Shown in pieces: positions 10,783-21,689 of a DNA stretch of 64,000 nt (the stretch's first letter is position 1; every line of letters begins with the position of its first letter). Made by a program: the position numbers and the translations under genes. Source of the stretch: Eustoma russellianum (lineage: Eukaryota > Streptophyta > Magnoliopsida > Gentianales > Gentianaceae). The stretch covers positions 8,271,196-8,335,195 of the forward strand of contig AP025055.1 of the NCBI GenBank assembly GCA_036186865.1, in the 5' to 3' direction. The notes under the pieces are model-generated. The model searched no databases and was not told the DNA's origin. It saw only the letters and a program-made list of their open reading frames with translations.

Positions 10783-12552
10783 AACTCGTATTGAGTGAGT
10801 TATGCAACTCCGGAGATGATAGAAACTAAATATATAGTGGAAGAATCTAATCGTCAGAAGTACACAATGATTTAAAAAGGATGAAAGATGGTAATAAAAT
10901 TGGACATGACGGTATTCTAATTGAGGCTTGGAAGTTCCTAGGGAAAGAAGATATTATGTGGCTCACAGATCTTTCAACAAGGATGTGAAGACTGGGAAGA
11001 TGTCGGGCAAGTGAAGGAAAAGCATTTTAGTACCTTTTTTATAAAAACAAAGAAGATATACAAGATTGTGCATTAAAGGAATTAAATAAAATGAACAACA
11101 CAATGAATTTATAAGAGCGAATGATTGAGAAAAGACTTTGCAAAGAGGCTAGTGTATTTAAAAATCAGTTTGGATTTATGACGAATATGTCAATAATGGA
11201 TGCTATCATCTATTAAGAAGATTAATAGAAAGATATCGGGAGAAGAAACAAGAACTGCATGTCTTTTATTGACTTAGAAAAGATATATGATAAAGTCTTA
11301 TGAGAGATCCTTTGGAGAGTGCTTCAAAAGAAAGGTCTTAGAGTAGCATACATAGAAATTACTAAAGACATATATGAGAACACAATGATAAGCGCGAGAA
11401 CTCTAGGAGGACTAAGCCGAGAGTTCTCTATTACAGTGGGTTTACACCAAAGATCGGCATTAAGTGCTTATTTATTTACTTTAGCTATATATAAGCTCAC
11501 TCGGCAAATTCAAAACAGAGTTCCATGGAGCATGTTATTTGCAAATGATATTATGCCAGTAGATACGTCTAGTGAGGGAGTCAATAATAAGTTAGAATGT
11601 TGATAGGGGACAGGAGAGCTAAAGGGCTTCAAAATTGAGTCAAAAGAAGACAGAATATATGAAATTTAATTTAAGGCATAAAAGAATGATCTTGGAACCT
11701 TGTGTGAAACTGGAAGAACAAGAGATTCACCTAAAGGAGAGTTTTGGGTATTTATGATCTATACTACAGAAAGATGGAAGAATTGATAAGTATGTGATGC
11801 ACGTGGTATATACAGGCTGACTAAAATAGAGAAGTGCGTCAGGTCTTCGTTGTGATAAGAAAGTGCCTTTAAAGCTTAAAGGAAATTTCTACAGGACAGC
11901 AGTAGGAGCCACACAGTTATGCAAGTCTAGATGATGGATTGTCAATTATGAGCATGAACAAAGGATGTGAGTGGCAAAAATGAGAATGTTAAGAAAGATG
12001 CGTGGACATATAGAGATGGATAAAATAATAAATGAACATACAGGAGAAAGGTTGGGTTGACTCCTACAGAAAAGAAGATGAAGGAGTGAATGTTAAGATG
12101 GTACATGCATGTGCAAAGGCATCCTGCAGATGCACCTAGCCAATGCGGGACAATGAATGAGGTGTATGTTAAACGCGGGAGAGGGACACCAAAGAAGACA
12201 TGCAAAGAGACAATAAGAAAGGATATGACTTATATGAAAATTGAAGAGTATATGGTCAGGAATAGAGCACAGTGAAGACAGTTTATTCATGTAACTGATT
12301 TCCTGTAGACTGTGTAAAATTTAAGTGAGTCTTTTAGATGCTTCGGATGAAATAACGGTTGAGATGATATAATATTTTTGAAAGAGGCATAGTCTAAAGG
12401 TGCATATTATATATAAGATATTATAAGACATACAAGGAGGATAGGATTTAGGTCACGACTCAAAAAAAGATTCAAAAATAAAACACAAGAGACATGATAA
12501 ATCCATATAGTCGACTAACATAGTAGAAAAAATGATTGGATGGTGGTGTGTT
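10783..12552 (+). pseudogene. RTE-type LINE relic (reverse transcriptase)
   Basis: A heavily decayed non-LTR reverse transcriptase. Recognisable blocks, in shifting frames, are an MKDG-KIG-DGI segment near 10880-10930, a LIDLEKAYD-like block near 11260-11290, GGLSREFSITVGLHQRSALS (11408-11470) and PWSMLFANDI (11523-11552), where the catalytic FADD has become FAND. The C-terminal part has LRWYMHVQRHPADAP and KRGRGTPKKT (12090-12200). The end near 12500-12552 resembles the TTG-rich tail of plant RTE elements. Its 5' part is cut by copia A. Confidence 0.8.
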
Positions 12553-12883
12553 TTTTCTTTTGAAGAATGAAATACTCTCATTTCATTAAAGGAAAAAAAA
12601 GGTCGAATCAGCATAGAATCAAATTTTTAACCAAACCCTTTTCCTTCCCAACTCCTAGGGTTGTATCTCTCCTCGCACGGTCCCCGGGTCAAATGAAGCA
12701 AAAGAACATACAAAGTCAATAAGAAATGGACTTGCAAAGGAAGACAACACACCTAGAAAACCTAGATACGGGAAAGTTAATAAGAGTGTACGGCATGTTG
12801 TGTTCTCAAGCTGGGGCAGGGAGCGTGGGCTGTCCGTATCCCTGTTATTGAATCATGATAGTTTGTGTCTATATTAGATGTTG
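12553..12883 (+). other. Interval without a recognised gene
   Basis: No coding frame or known element seen. A small hairpin AATGAAAT/ATTTCATT lies near 12566-12590, followed by a purine-rich stretch. The right part (from about 12794, TGTTGTGTTC) may be the beginning of the 5' LTR of copia B, split here by the gypsy solo LTR; the LTR start cannot be fixed because B's other LTR is outside the window. Confidence 0.4.
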
Positions 12884-13786
12884 TACCCAACGAAAAGTCA
12901 CATTCTACTTGAAGACTTGTATAAGTGAATTAATGAAGTTGCATCCTTCAAGTGCATTTTACTAAGTTTTATTAGTGCTTCTTATTTTGATATAGCAAAT
13001 ATTATAATCATTCAAGCATGAGTTATGGACCATGGCCAATTCACCTAAGGGCCTAAGGAATTTCGGCCACAAGGCATAAAAAGGGCCTTAGAAGGTTTTT
13101 TAAATTATAAGAAGGCAAATCTTAAGGGCCTTCTTAAAACAAGCCCAAATAGCAATTAAGGAGTTTTAAGTAGTGGGGCAATTTTCCCCCAACACTCACT
13201 AATTTTCGGCCCCATGAGTCCAAGAGGATTCAAGATTTCCCTAATTTCATTTTAAATCAAGAAAAAGGGGAAAATAATTAATAAAAGGAGGCAACTACCC
13301 AAATAGCTTTTCATTAAACACACTTGGAAAGTGACTTAAGGATGGTAATGGCTACTAATGCCCTACCCGCCGGATTTCCCTCCATGGAATAACCAAGAAG
13401 CCTTTCAAATCTTACTATGGTTACTTTATGCTAACCACAAGACTAAAGTAACCCAAGTTAGCATTAAAGTAACCCTAGTTGAATAAAGTAACCCAAGTTA
13501 GCATTAAAGTAACCTTGGTTGGCTAAAGTAATTCAAGTTAATTAACTCTAATTAGCTTAACCACGCCAAAGTAATCTCCTTCTTCCCTCTTGCATCCCAA
13601 CGGCTAAACCACTTAGCCTAGCAAAGAAAAATTTCTCTCCAAGCAACTCTAGAACACTCTTACCCTCAACTCTCAAGAATTTACAAGGAGCAAGAGACTT
13701 CCCTCTCTTTTTCCCTTAAGGTACACGGCTAACTTGAGCCAAGAAGTCCAAGATCCTTCTCACCTTCAAGCCTCAAGAATCATCTA

Positions 13787-14121
13787 GGCAAGTACACTCT
13801 AAACTCCTTAAGAGAATTTTATATCTTACATAGAGTGAAGCTCACACTACTACTTTTTCTTGCTCAAAAACCGTGACCCCCATGGTCACTAGATTCAAGC
13901 TTTCAAGCTCTTAAGTGGTACTAGCTTCTTAGAGGTTTGAAAACCATTCAAGCTTCATCTTGGTGAGCCAATCTAGCCTCTATTTGGTTTTATCTTTCAC
14001 TTAAGATAATGACTAACATTTGTTCTTTTTCCTACTCCAAAACCATGGGGTATATGTGAAGAGGAGGGAGACTTCACTTTATTTTCCAAGCTAAGGAAAG
14101 GTTTAAGCTTGAAGAGGCAAG
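13787..14121 (+). repeat. Donor-like modules in solo LTR 1
   Basis: GGCAAG at 13787, GGTGAG at 13962 and GGCAAG at 14116 are spaced 175 and 154 bp; between them lie CCGTG at 13871 and CCATG at 14043, 172 bp apart. A CTAAC followed by a pyrimidine tract precedes the second. The same arrangement is found in two other gypsy LTRs of this window. Confidence 0.55.
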
Positions 14122-15913
14122 TACACTGTAAATATTCTTGACTTGTGTGTGAAAGTATATGCTTGAATGTCTAGATATTACTAAGATTTAATCTTAGATG
14201 GAAAATGTTAAGCTTGAAGCATGAAAATTTTTGATTCCTTAGGAAAAGTGACTTGCATGTATGAGATTCCTTCAAAGATGATTTCTCTGTTTCCTTAGAA
14301 TGTGAATGAGTGTACGTCTAAGATAAAGGTGGAAAATTTCTCCTTGTTACCATGAAAGGGGGACGGATGAACAAGGTAGTATGATGAACAATGATTTTTT
14401 TGAGAAAGAATATGGATTGTGAGGTAAAGGGTACGTAGAAGATGTATGTTTATGTGTTTTTATGATTTGGATGTTTTATGTTCATAGTGAAAAATAAGGT
14501 ATGAACCCTTACATGCGGGCTGATTTCGGGGGTTTAGAGCATACCAATTAGATATGCCAAGAATAGACTTGGTTATGTACAAAATGTGCATTATCGAAGT
14601 GTGCGATATGTAATTTCCAAAACTGTTTGAGAGGAATTTTATATGGCTTTTAAAGTGTATTAGAACTTGCATGTTATGTTAAAAAGTGTATGTGAAGATT
14701 AATAAGCCATCCTTGAAGAATTATCTATGTCCGTACAATTTATCAAGAAAAGTAACAAAAATGGAAATTACTGGAACAGGGCAGAATAATGTGACGTTTT
14801 GTATGACCTGAAAAGGGATCTTAGAGGTATTCAATTAAGCTAATCTTTGGCAGGATATTAGCCTATGTATGTAGTAAATATGAGAGTTGGAATCTTGGTA
14901 AAAGAAGCTATGGTTTGTCCTTAATAGAATTTTTATTAAAACTGATCAACCTGAAATTACTGGACTAGACAGAATTTAGGTGATGTATTGATTGACCCGA
15001 AAATGGACCTTGGAAAATGCAAATGGGCTGAGTTTTGGTAGGACGCTAGCCTTATGTGCTTACTATGTCTGTGTGTTGGAATTTTCAAAAACGGACTTAC
15101 GGTTTGGTCACAATAAAATTTTTAGTACAACTGGCCACTCCAGAATCAGCATGTACCCGTTTTTGGAAAAGTGAGTAGATGACCTCTTAAAAGTCATTAT
15201 ATTACTCCGGAAATTTTATGACAACTACTTAGGACATAGATGAGCATTTCTATGTAAATTAATCATCTTGAAATTATTATTTCAAGGGGTAACTACTGAA
15301 GTTAAATGGACACTACGAAACTGGAAAACTGGGCCGAATTACGATACTAGTTGGAAGACTTCGTTCTTGCGGTGTAGACCTGTTTGAACAGCTTGAGCTT
15401 ATGAATATTAATCCTCGGTATGTTTACAGTATTTTCCAGGTTTTGGCCCAAATTAAATAAGACTTATTGGGCTTGAAAGAAAGGTAAAAGAGGGGTGCTG
15501 CACTGCTGAATTCAGCAGTACTCTGTTTAATAATTTAATAGCTTAAGGGTCTTACATGTCTTGAAACGTTATGAAACTTTTATGGCGAGTAGAAAAGACA
15601 CCCTTATGCATACGTATGTCAAGAAATCATGATAATGGGCCTAAAATATGAGGTTTTGAGGCCATGCAAACGGAAATATAATTCAGGAAAATTTTCCAGC
15701 CTGAAGAATAAGATCGTACTTGTATGTATGTGATGCATTATGTCACGAAATGCATGGTAGATGTCATACATTGCATCATCGTCACTTACATGATTCATGA
15801 AACTGATTTTATGACAAAGAATGATGAAAAGCGTTTTTTTAAAGAAAAGATTCGATTTTGAAAAGAACGCTTTCCATTGGTACCAATTATTTCTGGCCAG
15901 CTTAACCCGTTCA

Positions 15914-16165
15914 AGATCCGGGGTTAATTGATCTGATGATTATGACCGTTCAGGCCCGGAGAGAATAGACCTGATTGTGATGATTATGACCGTACATGCC
16001 CGGAGAGAATAGACCTGATTATGACGATTATGACCGTACAGGCCCGGAGAGAATTGACCTGAAGACTAGGATTGATGATGTGACCGTTTTCGGATCCGGA
16101 AATAATAGATTCGAAGGGAAGAATATGACTGCCTCAGATCCGGATAGAATAGATCTAAACACTCT
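15914..16165 (+). repeat. 44-bp tandem repeat centred on GCCCGGA in solo LTR 1
   Basis: GCCCGGAGAGAATAGACCTG recurs at 15954, 15998 and 16042 (period 44), bounded by diverged AGATCCGG units. The stretch encodes only a repetitive peptide. Equivalent but different tandem repeats lie at the same place in the other gypsy LTRs. Confidence 0.8.
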
Positions 16166-16191
16166 CTTGTTTTTATTGACGATGATAATTT

Positions 16192-16218
16192 GAAAGAAAG
16201 AAAGAAAGAAAGAAAGAA
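16192..16218 (+). repeat. GAAA microsatellite
   Basis: Perfect GAAA repeat of about six units immediately behind the tandem repeat of solo LTR 1; it is absent from the other LTRs. Confidence 0.85.
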
Positions 16219-16459
16219 TTTATCCTCATATTTATCACGATGCATCCCATGTGCATACTCATGCATGTTGCATATGATGGTTTGTCGAATAATTGGTACA
16301 CTTTTACTTAGGCTAAGATGTTATGACTTGATATCTCCTAAGTTATGATTTTAAATAAGTTATGAGCTTGTTACCTACGGATATTGGATGGAAGGTCAGG
16401 TATGTTACTAAACCAAATTTTTTGGGGTTTGGTTCTTATATGTACTTTCCATTTAATTC

Positions 16460-16579
16460 ATGATTATTTATGGTTTACTTGCTGGTGACGTTGTCACTCA
16501 CCCCTTATTTTTCCTCCCAGAACCCGCAGGAAATAGGGTCGAATGGATCGAGGACGAGCCTAGGGTTCCTTATCTATAG
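16460..16579 (+). CDS. Conserved short LTR reading frame (VEWIEDEPRVPY)
   Basis: A 39-codon frame starting at ATG 16460 and ending TAG 16577-16579. The second half, ending VEWIEDEPRVPYL, is also present at 39114-39215, 32164-32265 and 59741-59842 with mainly third-position changes and different stop codons, the pattern of selection on a peptide. The conserved part begins right behind TTTTTCCTCCCAG, so it may instead be a terminal exon behind an intron of 121 nt (16400-16520, CAG-GTATG to CCCAG). I recognise no known protein. The start codon is not shared with the other copies, so the true 5' end is open. Confidence 0.45.
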   Translation: MIIYGLLAGDVVTHPLFFLPEPAGNRVEWIEDEPRVPYL

Positions 16580-16841
16580 AAGAGCAAAAGGAAGATGACT
16601 TAAGGGTTTTTGTCATGATGGCCATGATTGATGAACTTTTTTATGAACTTATGTTGGAAACATTGACTTTCGGATTTCTGAAATTTGTGGACATGTTTGT
16701 AAGACTTATGATGGATGTTTAGACGCTTTTATTTTAAAAGTTTTTATTTTGTCTCGGTTTCGCTTACTTGTTGATGTGTAAGCATGAAGGTCCACATATT
16801 TTGTCATGGACTAAGACATGATATGGATTGATGCCTGGTAC

Positions 16842-16903
16842 TCTCCGTAGTGAAGTACGGCGGGCGCACCGTATCCGGCTAGGCCGGGATGCGGGGCGCT
16901 ACA
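16842..16903 (+). promoter_or_regulatory. Hairpin cluster at the LTR 3' end
   Basis: CCGTA/TACGG encloses GTGAAG, followed by GGGCGCACCG and the terminal GGGGCGCTACA. The same order of small inverted repeats ends all Tekay-like LTRs here (32517-32583, 39473-39537, 60096-60160). Lying next to the primer site in a full element, it could fold in the RNA leader; that role is an inference. Confidence 0.5.
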
Positions 16904-16908
16904 TTAGA

Positions 16909-17513
16909 GGTTGTCATAATTGGAACATACCGCCTGTAACATGGTTGAGCGAGCATGTGTCCATTGTTAGGCCACGTTGGAGCCTCGTGTTCAGGTTGTT
17001 GGGTTGGCTCAAATCAGTCTTGTACTTGAGTTATTAGGCTCAGATAGCAAGCATAGTACATTCCCAATTTGTTAAACAATAGAGTGATAGAGAATAACCA
17101 ACACTTGTATGTTGATTATTAGGTACTGAACAATTGAGTTAACTGCAAAGAATGCCTACAAGTCTTACATACCGTAAAGAATGCCTACAAGTCTTACAAG
17201 TATCCTTTGGTTTTAGGCCCAACATGTATGTTCTCTTTAGGTCGCAAATGATGCTGTATTTGGTCACATGGGCCGCTCAATCGCCATGGAAACATGGGTT
17301 TTAAGCTCCCCCTTTTCTTGTATCAAAGAATCTGTCAGCACGACCATAACGTAAAAGGAAACAAATCAACATTAGTGGAATAATTGATATTGTACTTATG
17401 ATGATAATATTTGATTGATCCTACATTCCTAAATTAGGATTCCTATTTATACTATTTATGCTGGTGATTGTCCAGCCTTCCAAATAAGAAAAACAGTTTT
17501 TTTTCAGTCTAAT
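16909..17513 (+). repeat. Copia B 5' LTR (right part)
   Basis: Position just ahead of a degenerate primer site and gag marks this as the end of B's 5' LTR. The exact ends are uncertain; a TTTTTTTTCA at about 17497-17506 is a candidate terminus. A duplicated phrase AGAATGCCTACAAGTCTTACA occurs at 17149 and 17177. The rest of the LTR probably lies left of solo LTR 1. The partner LTR is not in the window. Confidence 0.5.
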
Positions 17514-17514
17514 A

Positions 17515-17526
17515 TTGTATCAAAGC
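17515..17526 (+). promoter_or_regulatory. Degenerate primer-binding site of copia B
   Basis: TTGTATCAAAGC differs from TGGTATCAGAGC at two positions. It lies 77 bp before the gag ATG. Confidence 0.6.
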
Positions 17527-17602
17527 TAGTATTCCATCCAAAACTGTGATGAAATATAAACGCTCATCACTTACCTAGTAACTCACCAGACCAGAACACT
17601 CC

Positions 17603-17677
17603 ATGGCCGACCAAACACCTCAGTCTAGTGCTTCCCAGTCTGAGGAGGCAACCAATCCGATGACTGAGGCCTTGAAC
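17603..17677 (+). pseudogene. Copia B gag, first 25 codons
   Basis: ATG at 17603 opens MADQTPQSSASQSEEAT and ends at codon 25 exactly where the hAT duplication CCTTGAAC ends. The reading frame resumes without shift at 21690. This is the N-terminus of an RE1-like copia gag, interrupted by the hAT insertion. Confidence 0.8.
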
Positions 17678-18479
17678 TAGGGGTGGCAATGTAGCGTCCC
17701 GCTCCCGAGCCCTAGCATCGGGAACAGTGCACCCGTCGTATCTCGATAAAGAGAATACAAGACGTCGATACAAGTCAACTACAAGTCATCGTAATTCGAT
17801 GTCAGCGCAAGTCATTACTAAAATCCTCGATAAAATAATCATCATCATTAATTACAATGTCTAAAAATTTCTAAATAAATACAATAGTCAAATGTATATA
17901 AAAACTGATCTCGAAAATACATAAACCTAGAATATCGAAATAACTGTCTCAACCAACCCTCGAAAGTCTTTTGTGAATATCCTTAGTCTCGAAATCACTT
18001 GTCTCGATCTTCCACGGTATGCTAACTCCTGTGTAAGCATACCCTAACTTCTCCTACCTGCAAAACTGGTGAGTGGTGGGGTGAGTCAAAATCAACGGGC
18101 TCAGTAAGAAACCTACATATACCTGTTATAGAAACCATACATGCAGAAGCAAGTACACATAACCTTTATAGTTAACATACATGTCCTTAGTCCACAAATA
18201 ATTCCACTCAATTATCTTAACAGTAAACACTTCAAAAACACAAAACAATTGATTCATCAACTCAACCTCAATTACCGTGACGCATGCTCTTCTCAAATAT
18301 GACATACACAATCAACAAATAATCACATAACAAAGAAGAGAACAATACATCCAATGAAATATATAAACTGCGAAAGGTAAGTCACTCCACATAATAATGC
18401 GCAACTTCATGATGCATGTCCCTCTCTATGTGTCACGCGCAATAAAAGACAGGTCATGCACGATGCATATATCTCTACC

Positions 18480-18710
18480 ATGCAATGCATGATCCCGGGA
18501 CCTAATGGTGATATAATCTATCACCCCGACACCTGTGCCTATTTAAACACGGCCTGCCGTTGTCGACACCCGTGAGACCCGGCCTGCCTCGGTACCCATG
18601 CCCATCTAGACCCGGCCTACCGTCCGACACCCGTGCCCATTTAGACCCGACCTGCCGTCGTCGACACCTGCGCCCATTTAGACGCAGCCTGTCGTCCTCA
18701 CTATCCATCA
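18480..18710 (-). repeat. GC-rich 30-36-bp tandem repeat in solo LTR 2
   Basis: Units of the type GACACCCGTGCCCATTTAGA plus CCCGGCCTGCCGTC recur about five times. It stands out sharply from the AT-rich surroundings and sits at the position where the other gypsy LTRs have their CCGG-centred tandem repeats. Confidence 0.75.
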
Positions 18711-19643
18711 ATAACCGTGCCATGTTAGGTAAAACCTGTCAAATGCAATGTGATGCTCGTGCCATGAATGCAAATGCATATCATACGTAATCCGGTGTAT
18801 CCATACACATACATATGCTCGCGCCCATACACGTGCATATATACGTATATGTATACCTCCACACATCCATATACATATATAATACGAACAACACACTAAT
18901 GTATGATAACATAACAAGCACAAATAGGCCACTTACATCTGATGTATAACAGCATGACAAGCACAAATAGACCATTTACCTCTGATGCATGATAGTATAA
19001 CGAGCATAGATAGACCACTTACCTTGAATTTGGTATATACTTTATTCTCTTCTAGGATCGAATCTGAACAATTGTAGTATAAGAAAAAAAATCAACAATG
19101 ATAATAAAGGTTAAGTTGACTTACTTAAAATAATTACTTCATAGCTTTCTAATTTTTTTCCTCCCAAAAATCGATACTGATACACCAATTTAATCTGCAT
19201 AAAATCATACTAATTCCACCGACTTCGATTAATATACTTATGCGAAATTGATTATATCATAGGTTTGCTAATGTCCCTCAACCATTAATCCATTCGGCCA
19301 TTATACAAATTTACACATGCAATTTACAACTCATATAAATATGTGTATATATAGAGAACATAAATGTACCATGTGCTATATGTTATTCACGTTTGATAAT
19401 CTGAATAATCATATCCTTTTCATCTTTCACAACACAATGCCCTTTTTTTTTACAAATCCACCTAATTCAATATATATAAAATCAAATACTTAACTACTGT
19501 ATACCAAATGCATAAGTGAATTTTACATGGTCATATTTCATTTGCAACCTTCGGCCACAGCACATCAACTCCTAAATTTCTCAAACGTTACCCATATTCT
19601 TCGGCCAACATATATATTCACACATATATAGAACATACGTAAC

Positions 19644-19644
<1 letters not shown>

Positions 19645-19670
<26 letters not shown>
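19645..19670 (+). repeat. TA microsatellite
   Basis: A near-perfect TA run of about 26 bp within solo LTR 2. Confidence 0.85.
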
Positions 19671-19674
<4 letters not shown>

Positions 19675-21689
19675 TGATATGATACCATTTTAAAATCAAA
19701 CTCCCCCTTTTCTAATGGTCATTCGGCCAGTATTCCCTCAAAACAATAAATCACCTTTAATTTTTTTGTCACATGCTCACAGATCATATTAAACCTATAT
19801 TTTTATTAAATATATATAACATACATACCTTATATTATAACAATATGGCATTTTCGCAATTCCGGTAACCCACTAGACGAATTTCCTCTTAAACAAATTT
19901 CGGCCAGTGAACTTTTTTTTTAAGTACGACATCCATATGTACGCCTATGTACATAGATAAACACGGCCATAAATCCAGGTATTATCATACAAATATGCAT
20001 TTAAGAATACTCATGCATGATCCGAAGTTAATACCAAAATAATGTATAGATTTTTCACAAAACCTAGCAAGTATAGGAAGATTACTTACATTGATTCGTA
20101 TACTATACCATAAACAATTAGAATTCTGAATGGTTCTTCGTCTTCAAGATGGCCTCGGCTGGGGCTTTTGGAATGGGGAATGAATATTTTTTTTTGTTGG
20201 TTTGGCTGCTGGACGCTGGGGAAGAAATGAACAATCTTTTCCTTTGCTTCCTATTTGTTTTGGGTTACTGGGGGTTTTTAATGGGATTCAAAGAAATGTC
20301 TTTTTTTCCCTTTAATGGGTATAACGGATGGAATAGAGTAATTGAGGGGCATTAATTTGGATGGGTTTTAATGAGGTTGAATAACCCCAGCAGTTACCTT
20401 TTTTGTTTTTTACTCTTTTTTTATTTTCTTATTTTTTTTTGCATTTACAGCATTTGTTTTCGTGTAATTAAATATTTTAATTAAATTTATTTTTATACAT
20501 GGACGTAACATGCAATCTCAGAAACGACACAAAAACACGACCCGAACATGACATGCTCTTCGCGGGTATGAATATGGCCTTGGCGGGTTTCATGTACAAA
20601 TCGAGTAACACCTGAAAGTTGTCTGCTAAGAGCAGATCGTGTCTGGTTATACACGCGGGTTACCCATTTATACCCTCTATACTCGTTTCTTTGAAAATAT
20701 ATTTTAAACATAAATTATAAATTAATAAAGTAAAAAAACTCATACCTAAAATGTAAAAATCTAACCTAATCTCCGCCATTCCATTTCCTATTTCCCACAC
20801 TTGCTGCCCCGCGCCCCCTTCCTTCTTAGTTCTTCCATCCCCTCTGCAAAATGGGAATGTTGCAATTGCCCTGACCTCCACCACTACTATCCCCCATAAG
20901 CCATAACACATCATCTTGTTGACTTGCTACTGTTAACTGGTGAGTGCTCTTGTTATAGCAATAATGACAACCACTCCCAGTCGAATTTAGCAACTTTTGT
21001 ATCTGGAAGTTCGTCATCTCCCATGTTCAAATATTGGAGTGTTCTATGATGGGATAATTGTAACTGCACTCTGTTCTTTAGCCCACGGCTCTCTTTTGGG
21101 CGTTGAATCCGGTTTACTCTTATTACATGCATATCAACTATTAGCACAGAGCATCATAACAATCGAGTATGCATTGTTGTCATTGCATATTAGTTCGCCT
21201 GATTATCCAAGAGTAGATTCTCAAATATAGCAAGAAATCATGATAAAGGTTTTCACGTAGACTCTTCTACATGTATGGTTAGGTACATAAATCATGTACT
21301 AAATTGAGCTCGCTGTAAGAGTTTGGTCCTTGTCTAAGATATAATGTGATCTTAACAAATATCTGTTTGAATATTTTGCTAGGAAAAATGCCCATGAGTC
21401 TCATATTTCTTCATAGAAATCGGTATATTTAGGTCTATGACAATTTCTGAAAATACACGAAACATGAAAATACCTGAAAAATACATGAAATGATCCATAC
21501 ACGACTTGAAATATTTGAACTTGTCAAGTTCGTGGGTATACACGATACAAGACATGAAACCTGACATGTATAGGTTTGGATATCTACTTCTATACACGTG
21601 AAGCAAACGGGTAAGGTATCGGTTTGGTACTTTGATACCCGAAACCCGAAAAACACGAAATACGACCTGTTTGACACCCTACCTTGAAC

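Larger units (their letters stand above)
12884..16908 (+). mobile_element. Gypsy (Tekay-like) solo LTR 1 with TTAGA duplication
   Basis: The LTR runs 12889-16903 (4015 bp), begins TGTTGTACCC and ends GGGGCGCTACA, flanked by perfect 5-bp duplications TTAGA at 12884-12888 and 16904-16908. The ends match those of the full Tekay element at 28684-60165. No internal region is present, so it is a product of LTR-LTR recombination. Inside are spaced GGTAAG/ACCGTG-like modules, a 44-bp tandem repeat, a conserved short coding segment and terminal hairpins, each listed separately. It probably sits within the 5' LTR or flank of copia B. Confidence 0.92.
17685..20515 (-). mobile_element. Reversed gypsy-like solo LTR 2 inside the hAT element
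   Basis: Runs 17690-20510 (2821 bp), beginning TGTAGCGTCCCG and ending GGACGTAACA on the plus strand; the reverse complement has the TGTTACG...GCTACA ends of the gypsy LTRs here and resembles the LTR start at 26029. Flanks GGCAA (17685-17689) and TGCAA (20511-20515) form a 5-bp duplication with one mismatch. It landed only 12 bp from the hAT left end. It carries a tandem repeat and an AT microsatellite but no coding region. Confidence 0.82.
17670..21689 (+). mobile_element. Non-autonomous hAT element with 8-bp duplication
   Basis: The element spans 17678-21681, with ends TAGGGGTGGCAA and TTTGACACCCTA (inverted, near-matching TAGGG-TG-CAA) flanked by perfect CCTTGAAC duplications at 17670-17677 and 21682-21689. 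The 8-bp duplication and the ends fit the hAT superfamily. Subterminal regions are rich in ACACGACCCGA/CGGGT motifs. Without the nested solo LTR it is about 1.18 kb; the interior (20516-21681) encodes no transposase I can recognise. It split copia B's gag in frame. Confidence 0.85.

Noticed and set aside
15944..16165. Short regular repeats resembling a CRISPR array
   Set aside because: Direct tandem units without unique spacers, within a plant LTR.
15996..16193. 65-codon frame over the tandem repeat of solo LTR 1
   Set aside because: Repeat-derived; the equivalent frame is not open in solo LTR 3.
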